A stretch of 64,000 nucleotides of DNA from Aphanomyces cochlioides (lineage: Eukaryota; Oomycota; Saprolegniomycetes; Saprolegniales; Verrucalvaceae): contig JAHQRK010000029.1 of the NCBI GenBank assembly GCA_019828595.1, forward strand, positions 1 through 64,000, given 5' to 3'. The position numbers and the translations under genes were made by a program. This document shows positions 32,109 to 43,309 of the stretch, one piece after another. The number at the start of each line of letters is the position of its first letter. Position 1 is the first letter of the stretch. The notes beneath the pieces were generated by a model. The model saw only the letters and a list, made by a program, of their open reading frames with translations, was not told the DNA's origin and made no database searches.

Positions 32109-35100
32109 ATGGTTACCCCTGCAGCTCGTTCACGAAGCCCACCTCTGTCTGGTGTTTCTCGCAGTACCTTCCCTGGCTCCGACACTCAAGAATTGCAAAT
32201 CTTGACAGCCAACATCAACGGCTTGAAAGATAACTGCCACAAACTTGCCGAAGGCTTGCTCAAGCATCACAACGTTGTGGCACTCCAAGAAACGAAGATA
32301 GATCATCGCTTCCAATACGACACCTTTCGTTTCCATCTTGATCATACCCTGGGAGTTGGCAACTACTTCTTGGCTACCAACGATCAACGGCACACTCAAG
32401 GCTCCTCTGAGCAACATCGCAGCAGTGGCGTCATGATGTTATTTCACAAGGAGACCCCTGGCTTTGCGCGTCTCGTACACAACAAGGCTCTGGATATCCC
32501 CAACAAGTACATGGTTGTTCACACTTGGTGGGAAGATACTCCTGTGTTTTTTCACAACGTATATGCGCCTGTTCAAGATCAAGAGCGAGAAGCCTTTTTT
32601 GATGCACTGCCTCGAGATTTCCCAGTCAACGCGCAACACATCGTTATGGGCGACTTCAACCTACCACTCCAGCGTGAATTGGATGCGATGGATCCATCCT
32701 CATGTCATCACACTGGCCGATCCCAATGCTCTCAATGGCTCGAGGCCATGCATGTCGTGGATGCTTGGCGTCTACACAATCCATCAGCCCGAGTATTCTC
32801 CTCTCCACATGGACGAAATCGCCTCGACTATATCTTTATGGATGAAGACCTTATGCGCACGGCATATCATCAATCGACGTACTTTCGTTCCCCGGAAATT
32901 GTCGAGCACATGTGCCACAGAGTTATTCTGCAACCGGTGTCTCAACCCAAGCGCCGTGCCTATTGGAAACTACCGAAGGAGCTTCTCCAAGTACCCGAAG
33001 TGGTCGAAACCATTGTCGCTGAAGCGAAACAACTTCTTCCAGTGCTCCGTCAGGCCAACAATCCTGGGGTTGTCTGGGCTGGATGGAAAAAGCGAGCCAA
33101 AAAGTTTTTCCAAGAGTATCATGTGGAGCATCTATTGGCAAAGACACGCGTTTCAGACTTGGCCAAACGAGAACTGTTACGTGCACAGCAAGCGTTCAAT
33201 GCGGGACGTTTGCCGCTTCAAGCCTTGGAACAAGCTCAAGCCAAGTATGACGAGACGATGTCCGAGTGGAAGTCATACCAAAATGACATCAACTTCGATT
33301 TTCACGCGACCAAGAATGAAACTTCTACAGCGCACTTCTTTCGTCCTCCAAAGAAAGTTCTGTACAACGTGCCCATCGTGGAAGTTCAAGACGCTGACGG
33401 CACAGTCTCGACATGTCCTCAAGTCATCCATGATGTGTCCATGCAAAATGGTCTGCCGTGATGTGCGAAACGACTTTCAAGCGCCGAACCGTGCCAGTCG
33501 TCGCCGATTCTTACGGCTATTGCAAAAACGTTTGACGGACGAACAACGCGATTCCCTTGACAGCCCAATCACAACCTATGAACTTGCACAAGCCATCAAG
33601 ACCATGGCTCCACACAAGTCTCCAGGAATGGATGGATTCCCTGCGGCCTTTTACCAATTGGAGGCGGATCTATTTGCCGAGATACTTTGCTTGGTCTTCA
33701 AGTATCAACTTTCACGTGGCGAGTTGCTTGGCATTCAACGACGTTCTGCCGTGTCCTTGCTCTTCAAAGGGGGTGGCAGAAGCAACCCTGGGAATTATCG
33801 ACCAATTGCTTTGATCCCAGTTGAAGTCAAAATTCTCACAAGGGCACTTGCTTATCGTTTGCGTGATCTGCTGCCTGCCCTGATCCATCCGATTCAAACA
33901 GGATTCGTGGCTGGCAGGCGCATTCATGACCACATCATCTTTCTCAAGGACCTTCAACACAAGTGTACTCTGGACAACATCGAAGGATACGCTATGTTTC
34001 TGGACTTTAAAAGCGTATGATCGCGTCAATTGGGATTTCATGTACGACGTTTTGGAAGCATTCAACTTCGGTCCTGTGTTCATCAGCTGGATCAAGTTGA
34101 TGTACCATAGTCCCATCATCCACTTGGTCATCAACGGCGAGCTCAGTCGAGCCATTTACCCCACGCGTGGAGTCAAGCAAGGGGATCCTTTGTCGGCGCT
34201 GTTGTTTGTCCTCTCAGTGGAACCTCTGAGTCAGCTACTGCGCAATCACGAAGAATACAGCCTTCCTTTCTCTGAGGAGCTCTTTGCCATGGCAATGTTC
34301 TTTGCTGATGACACAACATTGGTTTCGTCCTCCCTTGAAGACTTGGAACGACAACTGGAGCTTGTCCAAGAATTTTGTACTCAGTCAGGTGCAAAACTTA
34401 ACGTGGGCAAGTGCAACGTTCTCACGCTGAATGGAAACCAAGACGTACCTCGACATCCAAGACTCTCCATGGTTGCCTCGGGTACTCCGACAAAGTACTT
34501 GGGGATTTGTTTGGCCACCGTTTATCCGACCAAGTACAAATCAATGCGCTTTCCGACTCGTTCTATCAGTCTTTCATCACGTGGGGCTGTCGAGCAAGAA
34601 CGCTGCGAGGTCGACGGCTACTTGCCAACACCATGATGTTGTCCAAGCTCTGGCACTACACAGCTGTCATCCACATCCCTGAAGACACGGTCGCCAAGTG
34701 GCAGTCCATGGTGTACAAGTTCATCTTGACAAGAAAGCGACACAAGGAAGACAAACACATGTCCTTGATCAACTCTGGCGAGGCGTATCATCCCAGCCTG
34801 GGTCTCAGGATTCCGCATATTGCGTCAAGAATTCGTGCTCAACGTGTTCAGCGACTTCAATTCCTTGTTCAGACCGACAACGAAGAACCATCGTTATGGT
34901 CTGTTCTCCCGAAGCAGCTCTTTCGAAGGTGCATGGAGCCGTTCGCAAGATACTCGTCGTGGGACTGCCTCATGTATCATCCCAACCACAACACAAATCA
35001 CATGCGACTTGAAGTACTCCCTTTGTTGTGGCGGAAAATCTGGGCCAACTGGCATCGTATCCCCATTACGCGCAAATGTCCTGAAACGCCGACACAATCT

Positions 35101-36206
35101 CAGCTCCTTACCATGTCTGTTTGGCTGCAAATTCATCCGCTGTTTTTGGTTCCTGGTTCCAATGGACCAACCTCGCTTGCTGTCGCCCTCAAACATCATC
35201 GTCCCTTCTACAAGTTCCTCGCCCAAGAAGGCTTGCATTGCTTGGACGATTTCGTCACCACACAACGCCTGTGGCCCTCCTATGAAGAATTCAAGTTGCA
35301 CATGGAGCCTTACGTTTGGCGGTTCCCTGGCGATGATTTTCCACACGTGTTTCGCCATGTGTACTCCCTGCTTTCACTCATAGCGACCACTGTATGGCAA
35401 GTACTGGGTATCCCTCTCGTGGAAGCTGTGCCTCCCAATCATGAAGTTCAAATCCCCGTCGGACAAGTTTGGAAGAATGTCTTTGTTCCTTTTCAACAAT
35501 GGCCGCGCAAGTACATCCGATCGATTTGCTTTTGCGCGCCACTACTCACCAAACAGCACCCCTTGTCGAGCAATTCAAGAAACAATGATTTGGCGATCAA
35601 GAAATACATGAACAAGACTGTGAAACCTTTGATGCGATATCCAACTCCTGTTCAAGCCGATGTGTGGTGGCGAATCTTGTTTCGGATGCTACCCGTCAAC
35701 TCTCGCTTCTTTTTCAAGACACCAACCCTAGCATTATCGAATGCTCCTTTCCTGGTTGCTCAGCCGTCGAAACGATACAACACATCCTGTTCGACTACAA
35801 GTTTGTGAAGCCTGTGTGGAATTGGCATCAAGCAGCGTGGCGGCCGTTCGGTATTCCATTTACATGGAATACGATTATCAACCTCGACGAATTCGCGGTT
35901 TCTGAAGAATGGGTGTCTCATTTTTCAGTGATTCGTCGTTTGTGGGTCCTTCTCGTTTCATCTTTCCTACGGGACTTTTGGATTCATCGCAATCGAACCA
36001 AGTTTGAAGGCAAAACAGTGCCATACATCCAGGCGGTCAAGGAAGTATCTCTTGTTTCGTGGACCGCAAATATCAGACGAATGCTCCGTGATCCTACAAT
36101 GGACAGTGATGAAGCAATGCAAGTCTCCGAGATAGTCGAAAAACTCAAGTCTCATACCAATTACACTTGGTTTTGGGAGAAGAACTTGCGAGCGACACTT
36201 GTGTAA
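32109..36206 (+). pseudogene. LINE C ORF2 (endonuclease-RT), multiple frameshifts
   Basis: ATG at 32,109, 12 bp after the ORF1 stop. The endonuclease part is readable to about 33,460 (ILTANINGLKDN, LQETKI, YAPVQDQEREAF, MGDFNLPLQ, RLDYIFMDE). The RT then continues in three further frames with breaks near 33,460, 34,010, 34,510 and 35,730: NYRPIALIPVEVKIL, AYDRVNWDFMYDVL, RGVKQGDPLSALLF, MFFADDTTLVSSS, then CSFPGCSAVETIQHILFD as the zinc region. It ends at 36,206. The breaks are single-base frameshifts, so the loss is recent relative to overall divergence, or partly sequencing error. Confidence 0.88.
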
Positions 36207-36362
36207 AGAACTCTCAAGATTTCAAGACAATGCAAGAGCTCAATCGAACTCACGCAACGATTCAAGTGGCTTTCGAGTAGAACTTAGTAGTCCTTGTTCC
36301 CCATTGGGTCATCTAGGCAAATATTTTTAGGGGTTAAAGGTTAAATATACCCCGATTGTCAT

Positions 36363-36376
36363 TGAGCTACAACCCC
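36363..36376 (-). repeat. 14-bp target duplication at the 3' end of LINE C (tRNA nt 1-14 stub)
   Basis: TGAGCTACAACCCC followed by the native tRNA 5' flank TTTTAAACGC, so array sequence resumes at 36,377. Confidence 0.95.
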
Positions 36377-36950
36377 TTTTAAACGCTATATTCTGTCCTT
36401 GGTGACAAACATTCAGAATAAGACGAAAATATCTCTTTGGCGACTCACTACACGACGACGCGGATGCACACAAACTGTCTATACTCAAAACACAACAGAA
36501 CAAACATTCACACGCATCAAACAACACACATCGATTGTTTCTTGTCGACAGATAGTCTTGGAGAACACGCAGTATGTAGAATGCACTCTTTTCTAACGTG
36601 AACGATACACGTCTGGGTTTTACATCTAGACATACTTGCAATCTACTCGAGTGTGAAAGGACACATTATACGTGTGCAGGATCTCTATAAATTTATAGAG
36701 GTACAACAATAAATTCTCGACAAAGTTGAAACTCACGACACAAGTCAAGCAGAGTCGATTGAATTCGTTTTTTGCTCATAACTTTTGTTCTACTGCTCCG
36801 TTTGAGCTCCACCAACTCGCAAAATGCAGCTTTTGATTTTCTCTATCGTTTCCCGTCGCTCAAATGGCAAAACGACGATTGCGAAAAGAGGTATGGCCGA
36901 AAAACGTTGTCTTGTCCTTTTCGACACGTGCAAAACAAGGATAAAACTTT

Positions 36951-37022
36951 GGAGCAGCAGGGTATCGATCCCTGTACCTCCCGCATGCGAAGCGGGCGCT
37001 CTACCATCTGAGCTACAACCCC
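36951..37022 (-). tRNA. tRNA-Ala (CGC)
   Basis: 72-nt cloverleaf read on the minus strand. Acceptor GGGGTTG/CTGCTCC with the alanine identity pair G3-U70 and a U6-U67 mismatch; D stem GCTC/GAGC; anticodon stem CCCGC/GCGGG with loop TTCGCAT (anticodon CGC, reads GCG); variable AGGTA; T stem CAGGG/CCCTG with loop ATCGATA. The A box TAGCTCAGATGG and B box GGATCGATACC are close to consensus. There is no intron and CCA is not encoded. A TTTT terminator follows 4 nt past the 3' end. Confidence 0.97.
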
Positions 37023-37596
37023 TTTTAAACGCTATATTCTGTCCTTGGTGACAAACATTCAGAATAAGACGAAAATATCTCTTTGGCGACTCACTACACG
37101 ACGACGCGGATGCACACAAACTGTCTATACTCAAAACACAACAGAACAAACATTCACACGCATCAAACAACACACATCGATTGTTTCTTGTCGACAGATA
37201 GTCTTGGAGAACACGCAGTATGTAGAATGCACTCTTTTCTAACGTGAACGATACACGTCTGGGTTTTACATCTAGACATACTTGCAATCTACTCGAGTGT
37301 GAAAGGACACATTATACGTGTGCAGGATCTCTATAAATTTATAGAGGTACAACAATAAATTCTCGACAAAGTTGAAACTCACGACACAAGTCAAGCAGAG
37401 TCGATTGAATTCGTTTTTTGCTCATAACTTTTGTTCTACTGCTCCGTTTGAGCTCCACCAACTCGCAAAATGCAGCTTTTGATTTTCTCTATCGTTTCCC
37501 GTCGCTCAAATGGCAAAACGACGATTGCGAAAAGAGGTATGGCCGAAAAACGTTGTCTTGTCCTTTTCGACACGTGCAAAACAAGGATAAAACTTT

Positions 37597-37668
37597 GGAG
37601 CAGCAGGGTATCGATCCCTGTACCTCCCGCATGCGAAGCGGGCGCTCTACCATCTGAGCTACAACCCC
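37597..37668 (-). tRNA. tRNA-Ala (CGC), array copy 2
   Basis: Identical to the copy at 36,951-37,022, including both internal promoter boxes and the downstream TTTT. Confidence 0.97.
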
Positions 37669-38242
37669 TTTTAAACGCTATATTCTGTCCTTGGTGACAA
37701 ACATTCAGAATAAGACGAAAATATCTCTTTGGCGACTCACTACACGACGACGCGGATGCACACAAACTGTCTATACTCAAAACACAACAGAACAAACATT
37801 CACACGCATCAAACAACACACATCGATTGTTTCTTGTCGACAGATAGTCTTGGAGAACACGCAGTATGTAGAATGCACTCTTTTCTAACGTGAACGATAC
37901 ACGTCTGGGTTTTACATCTAGACATACTTGCAATCTACTCGAGTGTGAAAGGACACATTATACGTGTGCAGGATCTCTATAAATTTATAGAGGTACAACA
38001 ATAAATTCTCGACAAAGTTGAAACTCACGACACAAGTCAAGCAGAGTCGATTGAATTCGTTTTTTGCTCATAACTTTTGTTCTACTGCTCCGTTTGAGCT
38101 CCACCAACTCGCAAAATGCAGCTTTTGATTTTCTCTATCGTTTCCCGTCGCTCAAATGGCAAAACGACGATTGCGAAAAGAGGTATGGCCGAAAAACGTT
38201 GTCTTGTCCTTTTCGACACGTGCAAAACAAGGATAAAACTTT

Positions 38243-38314
38243 GGAGCAGCAGGGTATCGATCCCTGTACCTCCCGCATGCGAAGCGGGCGCTCTACCATC
38301 TGAGCTACAACCCC
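38243..38314 (-). tRNA. tRNA-Ala (CGC), array copy 3
   Basis: Identical 72-nt gene in the third unit. Confidence 0.97.
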
Positions 38315-38888
38315 TTTTAAACGCTATATTCTGTCCTTGGTGACAAACATTCAGAATAAGACGAAAATATCTCTTTGGCGACTCACTACACGACGACGCG
38401 GATGCACACAAACTGTCTATACTCAAAACACAACAGAACAAACATTCACACGCATCAAACAACACACATCGATTGTTTCTTGTCGACAGATAGTCTTGGA
38501 GAACACGCAGTATGTAGAATGCACTCTTTTCTAACGTGAACGATACACGTCTGGGTTTTACATCTAGACATACTTGCAATCTACTCGAGTGTGAAAGGAC
38601 ACATTATACGTGTGCAGGATCTCTATAAATTTATAGAGGTACAACAATAAATTCTCGACAAAGTTGAAACTCACGACACAAGTCAAGCAGAGTCGATTGA
38701 ATTCGTTTTTTGCTCATAACTTTTGTTCTACTGCTCCGTTTGAGCTCCACCAACTCGCAAAATGCAGCTTTTGATTTTCTCTATCGTTTCCCGTCGCTCA
38801 AATGGCAAAACGACGATTGCGAAAAGAGGTATGGCCGAAAAACGTTGTCTTGTCCTTTTCGACACGTGCAAAACAAGGATAAAACTTT

Positions 38889-38960
38889 GGAGCAGCAGGG
38901 TATCGATCCCTGTACCTCCCGCATGCGAAGCGGGCGCTCTACCATCTGAGCTACAACCCC
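38889..38960 (-). tRNA. tRNA-Ala (CGC), array copy 4
   Basis: Identical 72-nt gene in the fourth unit. Confidence 0.97.
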
Positions 38961-39534
38961 TTTTAAACGCTATATTCTGTCCTTGGTGACAAACATTCAG
39001 AATAAGACGAAAATATCTCTTTGGCGACTCACTACACGACGACGCGGATGCACACAAACTGTCTATACTCAAAACACAACAGAACAAACATTCACACGCA
39101 TCAAACAACACACATCGATTGTTTCTTGTCGACAGATAGTCTTGGAGAACACGCAGTATGTAGAATGCACTCTTTTCTAACGTGAACGATACACGTCTGG
39201 GTTTTACATCTAGACATACTTGCAATCTACTCGAGTGTGAAAGGACACATTATACGTGTGCAGGATCTCTATAAATTTATAGAGGTACAACAATAAATTC
39301 TCGACAAAGTTGAAACTCACGACACAAGTCAAGCAGAGTCGATTGAATTCGTTTTTTGCTCATAACTTTTGTTCTACTGCTCCGTTTGAGCTCCACCAAC
39401 TCGCAAAATGCAGCTTTTGATTTTCTCTATCGTTTCCCGTCGCTCAAATGGCAAAACGACGATTGCGAAAAGAGGTATGGCCGAAAAACGTTGTCTTGTC
39501 CTTTTCGACACGTGCAAAACAAGGATAAAACTTT

Positions 39535-39606
39535 GGAGCAGCAGGGTATCGATCCCTGTACCTCCCGCATGCGAAGCGGGCGCTCTACCATCTGAGCTAC
39601 AACCCC
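39535..39606 (-). tRNA. tRNA-Ala (CGC), array copy 5
   Basis: Identical 72-nt gene in the fifth unit. Confidence 0.97.
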
Positions 39607-40180
39607 TTTTAAACGCTATATTCTGTCCTTGGTGACAAACATTCAGAATAAGACGAAAATATCTCTTTGGCGACTCACTACACGACGACGCGGATGCACA
39701 CAAACTGTCTATACTCAAAACACAACAGAACAAACATTCACACGCATCAAACAACACACATCGATTGTTTCTTGTCGACAGATAGTCTTGGAGAACACGC
39801 AGTATGTAGAATGCACTCTTTTCTAACGTGAACGATACACGTCTGGGTTTTACATCTAGACATACTTGCAATCTACTCGAGTGTGAAAGGACACATTATA
39901 CGTGTGCAGGATCTCTATAAATTTATAGAGGTACAACAATAAATTCTCGACAAAGTTGAAACTCACGACACAAGTCAAGCAGAGTCGATTGAATTCGTTT
40001 TTTGCTCATAACTTTTGTTCTACTGCTCCGTTTGAGCTCCACCAACTCGCAAAATGCAGCTTTTGATTTTCTCTATCGTTTCCCGTCGCTCAAATGGCAA
40101 AACGACGATTGCGAAAAGAGGTATGGCCGAAAAACGTTGTCTTGTCCTTTTCGACACGTGCAAAACAAGGATAAAACTTT

Positions 40181-40252
40181 GGAGCAGCAGGGTATCGATC
40201 CCTGTACCTCCCGCATGCGAAGCGGGCGCTCTACCATCTGAGCTACAACCCC
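40181..40252 (-). tRNA. tRNA-Ala (CGC), array copy 6
   Basis: Identical 72-nt gene in the sixth unit. Confidence 0.97.
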
Positions 40253-40826
40253 TTTTAAACGCTATATTCTGTCCTTGGTGACAAACATTCAGAATAAGAC
40301 GAAAATATCTCTTTGGCGACTCACTACACGACGACGCGGATGCACACAAACTGTCTATACTCAAAACACAACAGAACAAACATTCACACGCATCAAACAA
40401 CACACATCGATTGTTTCTTGTCGACAGATAGTCTTGGAGAACACGCAGTATGTAGAATGCACTCTTTTCTAACGTGAACGATACACGTCTGGGTTTTACA
40501 TCTAGACATACTTGCAATCTACTCGAGTGTGAAAGGACACATTATACGTGTGCAGGATCTCTATAAATTTATAGAGGTACAACAATAAATTCTCGACAAA
40601 GTTGAAACTCACGACACAAGTCAAGCAGAGTCGATTGAATTCGTTTTTTGCTCATAACTTTTGTTCTACTGCTCCGTTTGAGCTCCACCAACTCGCAAAA
40701 TGCAGCTTTTGATTTTCTCTATCGTTTCCCGTCGCTCAAATGGCAAAACGACGATTGCGAAAAGAGGTATGGCCGAAAAACGTTGTCTTGTCCTTTTCGA
40801 CACGTGCAAAACAAGGATAAAACTTT

Positions 40827-40871
40827 GGAGCAGCAGGGTATCGATCCCTGTACCTCCCGCATGCGAAGCGG
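40827..40871 (-). pseudogene. tRNA-Ala 3' fragment split by LINE B2
   Basis: Holds tRNA nt 28-72 (anticodon arm, T arm, acceptor 3' strand). The rest of the gene is at 50,099-50,141, on the far side of the 9.2-kb insertion. The anticodon-arm bases 40,856-40,871 are the duplicated target. Confidence 0.95.
40856..40871 (-). repeat. 16-bp target duplication of LINE B2 (3' side)
   Basis: CCCGCATGCGAAGCGG, matching 50,099-50,114 exactly. It covers almost the whole tRNA anticodon stem-loop (linear tRNA nt 28-43). One shared T next to it could make the duplication 17 bp. Confidence 0.95.
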
Positions 40872-43309
40872 TTAACTGAGTATATTAAAGAATTAATATG
40901 GCCCAAAAGGGCCGCAAACTAGACTTTCGATTTTGGCTTCATAGGTCGCATAATAAATATGTGTTGCGAAATGTGACCTTGGAAGGTTCTTGTGGAAAAT
41001 CGTCCAGTGTTGCTTAACCGAAATAGACTTGGGGTGTGGGGTAATTTGGAGGAACCATGGCAGAAAGAAAATGTTGCATGGCGATTCAGGCTGTGAAAAA
41101 ATTCAACAGTATAGAGAAGAGCCATACAAGCAACTTTCTTTTCATGACCATCTTGATCCGAGTTGGTGGTGGCGAGATACGAGGCAATTTCGGGTTGACT
41201 GTGGAGGACTTGAAAATTTGTATACAAAAGTCTTGATAAAAATTCCAAGTGGAGGTAGGCAGTGAAAAAGGCCAAGTAAATAAAAGCTTGAGTTGGGGTC
41301 GATCCATGAATAAATAAATCGACAGGAGAGGAAGGCCAAAAATTGACAAAAGGGTCGAAACAGAGTAAAATCAGGCCCAAGGAAAATAAATTGGCAAGAG
41401 GTAGTAGCCCAAAAAATCCAAAAAGGTCGTGGCCAATTTAATTCGACCTCAGGAGGCCGAATTAAATCGCTGGAACCATGGGAAAAGCTGGGTTTGAGAG
41501 AAAAGACCATCCAAAATAAAATGTTCTTGGACGATTTGACCAGCCAAAAAAATCAACGAGGTCGGTCGTTCCATGACAAGCAAAGTTGATTTCAGGAGCG
41601 TCTTCATCGGAGTTGATGGTGGCGAGATAGAGGGAAAATCCCTTGTGGGTTGGGCTTTTGGGGTAAACCTCCCAAAAATAATAAAAAAGGGTAAAATATT
41701 TGGGAGGAGCCATTTTGACATGCGCCATGGGCGGATAGGTCTCGAGCGCGAGCATCGTCGGAGCTGGATTTCGAACGGCGCCGCGGTGCATGGAGCCACT
41801 TGGCAGAATCGTAGCGACGATACGTACGAAGGATAGCGCACCATTAGAATCGCCATAGGTAGTGTGTAGCGGGAGAGCGCTAGCCAAAACCAGTGTTTTT
41901 TCCAATCGGGCGTCTCGGCGGCCAAATTTGAAGGAGTCATAACTTCCGAACGGCTATGAGATAGATAGCCATACTTGGTGTCCTCCATCAATGGAGGCTA
42001 GCGGTGGATGCACCATATTAATCGGTGCATATAGAGTCGTGTAGCTGAAATGAGCTACGATGGTCGTTTTGGAGCCTTATCGGCTCAAAATGGTTTGGAA
42101 TCGGAAGTTGGGTTCCTGTGCTGCTATCATGGTGCTTGATAGCTCAAATCCATCGCGAGGACATTCTCGAGCCTCTCCAACTCTAAGTTGGGCGATCGGA
42201 GTTGATTTGCGTTCAGGAGCCATTCCGATGAGTTTTAGCCATTTCACCAAAAGTTGTCGGGGCGACGGCAAGTAGGTTCCAGGGCTTCAATCATCGCTCT
42301 TGATGGCTTAAAACACTCGTCTAGCCATGATAGGATGGAAAAGAGTCATAGCCGGTCGATTGGAAATGATTTGCGACCTGTAGCCGACTTAAGGTTTTGT
42401 AGCCGGTGGATAGGGGCGGTTGACATTTTGGATTGAGGATTGCGAGCAAACCAGGATGTTTCAGGGCGTTCTAACGCTTTGGCTAGTCGTAATAAGTGGT
42501 GGAGCCACCCACTAGACCCCTAGATGTCACTCGGTGACCGTAGGGAAAGCGTTCGAGTTGTCCTGGTGTTTCACCGGTTTGGGTGACAGTCCAAAATGGG
42601 TTCGTGGTTTTGAACCATAGATCTGCAATATGTGCTAGTTGGTGTCGGCATAGAGCTCGATTCAACTGAGATAACAAGCCACTAAACGTAGAAATCCACG
42701 CAGTAGGTCGAGAGAAATTTCACTTTTGGTGACGGGTTGAAACCGGTTCAAAATGGGTGTCACCGGGTCGAATTTCCTTTCGAATTTTGTTTCGCGAGTT
42801 TGGCGAGGTTTGAGCACTCGCAAACTGGCACATCTTGAGGAGGAGACATGGGAGAATCTTTTAGGCACCGTGGCGCAATTTTCCCGAACAAAAAGTGTGC
42901 ACTCGATTTTGAGATTTCGCCCCCAGGGGGAGACGTCGTAACAATTTTCAAAGTGTTGTTGTGAGAGAACCACTGCACTTTTTTGCAATCTAACGCTTGC
43001 GTTTGTCTGCTTGGGATGTCTAGCAACCCTGAAGACCATTAGAATGTCTGAAATGATCGTCAGAGCAATGCCAGAGTTGTCGATAGTTTTGCCATTTTGG
43101 GTGAACGGATAAAGTCAAGTCGATTTTGTGAACGACTCGGCATGAGATAAAGTTACTTGGTGTGTCCATAGAGCTCTGTTAGCTGGGGCTAACGAGCCAT
43201 CAAACGCATGAAAAGGCCAAGTGGGTCGCGAGAAAATCCACTTTGAGTTTTCCCATTGGTTTGGGTGACTTAGGTGAATTTCTTCAAAGGTTGCAATATA
43301 ACATGCCTT
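40872..43309 (-). other. LINE B2 long 3' region with internal imperfect repeats
   Basis: Non-coding on both strands except for short chance frames. At least two repeat sets are visible. A segment with TCTCGCCACCA occurs in related copies near 41,150-41,180 and 41,600-41,630. A block around 42,650-42,740 (AGAGCTCG..., AACAAGCCA) recurs around 43,165-43,250 (AGAGCTCTG..., AACGAGCCA). Their role is unknown; such repeats could serve RT recognition or reflect template switching. Confidence 0.6.

Larger units (their letters stand above)
29266..36362 (+). mobile_element. LINE family C (7.1 kb, full-length but decayed)
   Basis: Bounded by the 14-bp tRNA duplication on both sides (29,252-29,265 and 36,363-36,376). 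The 5' end TACTTTTGAATTTGCCGCG resembles that of A. The 3' end GGTTAAATATACCCCGATTG is also A-like and has no poly(A). ORF1 and ORF2 are related to A but clearly diverged in sequence, and the 3' UTR is only about 150 bp. At least five frameshifts break the ORFs, so it is inactive, and it is a distinct family or subfamily. Confidence 0.92.
36377..40871. repeat. tRNA-Ala tandem array, block I (646-bp units, six full plus one interrupted)
   Basis: Unit boundaries lie at 36,377, 37,023, 37,669, 38,315, 38,961, 39,607 and 40,253. Each 646-bp unit holds a 574-bp spacer and one 72-nt minus-strand tRNA-Ala. I saw no base differences among units. The spacer carries an 18-bp perfect palindrome CTCTATAAATTTATAGAG (36,683-36,700 in the first unit). 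On the minus strand a TTTT terminator lies a few bases past each tRNA. The seventh unit is cut within the tRNA by LINE B2. Confidence 0.97.

Noticed and set aside
36790..37287. A 165-codon minus-strand open frame repeated in every array unit (and 65-79-codon plus-strand frames)
   Set aside because: It reads straight through the antisense or sense tRNA sequence and ordinary spacer and has no protein-like features. Identity between units follows from the DNA repeat, not from coding selection.
36377..40871. CRISPR array
   Set aside because: The repeats are 646 bp with no short-repeat/variable-spacer pattern, each carries a tRNA, and the genome is eukaryotic.
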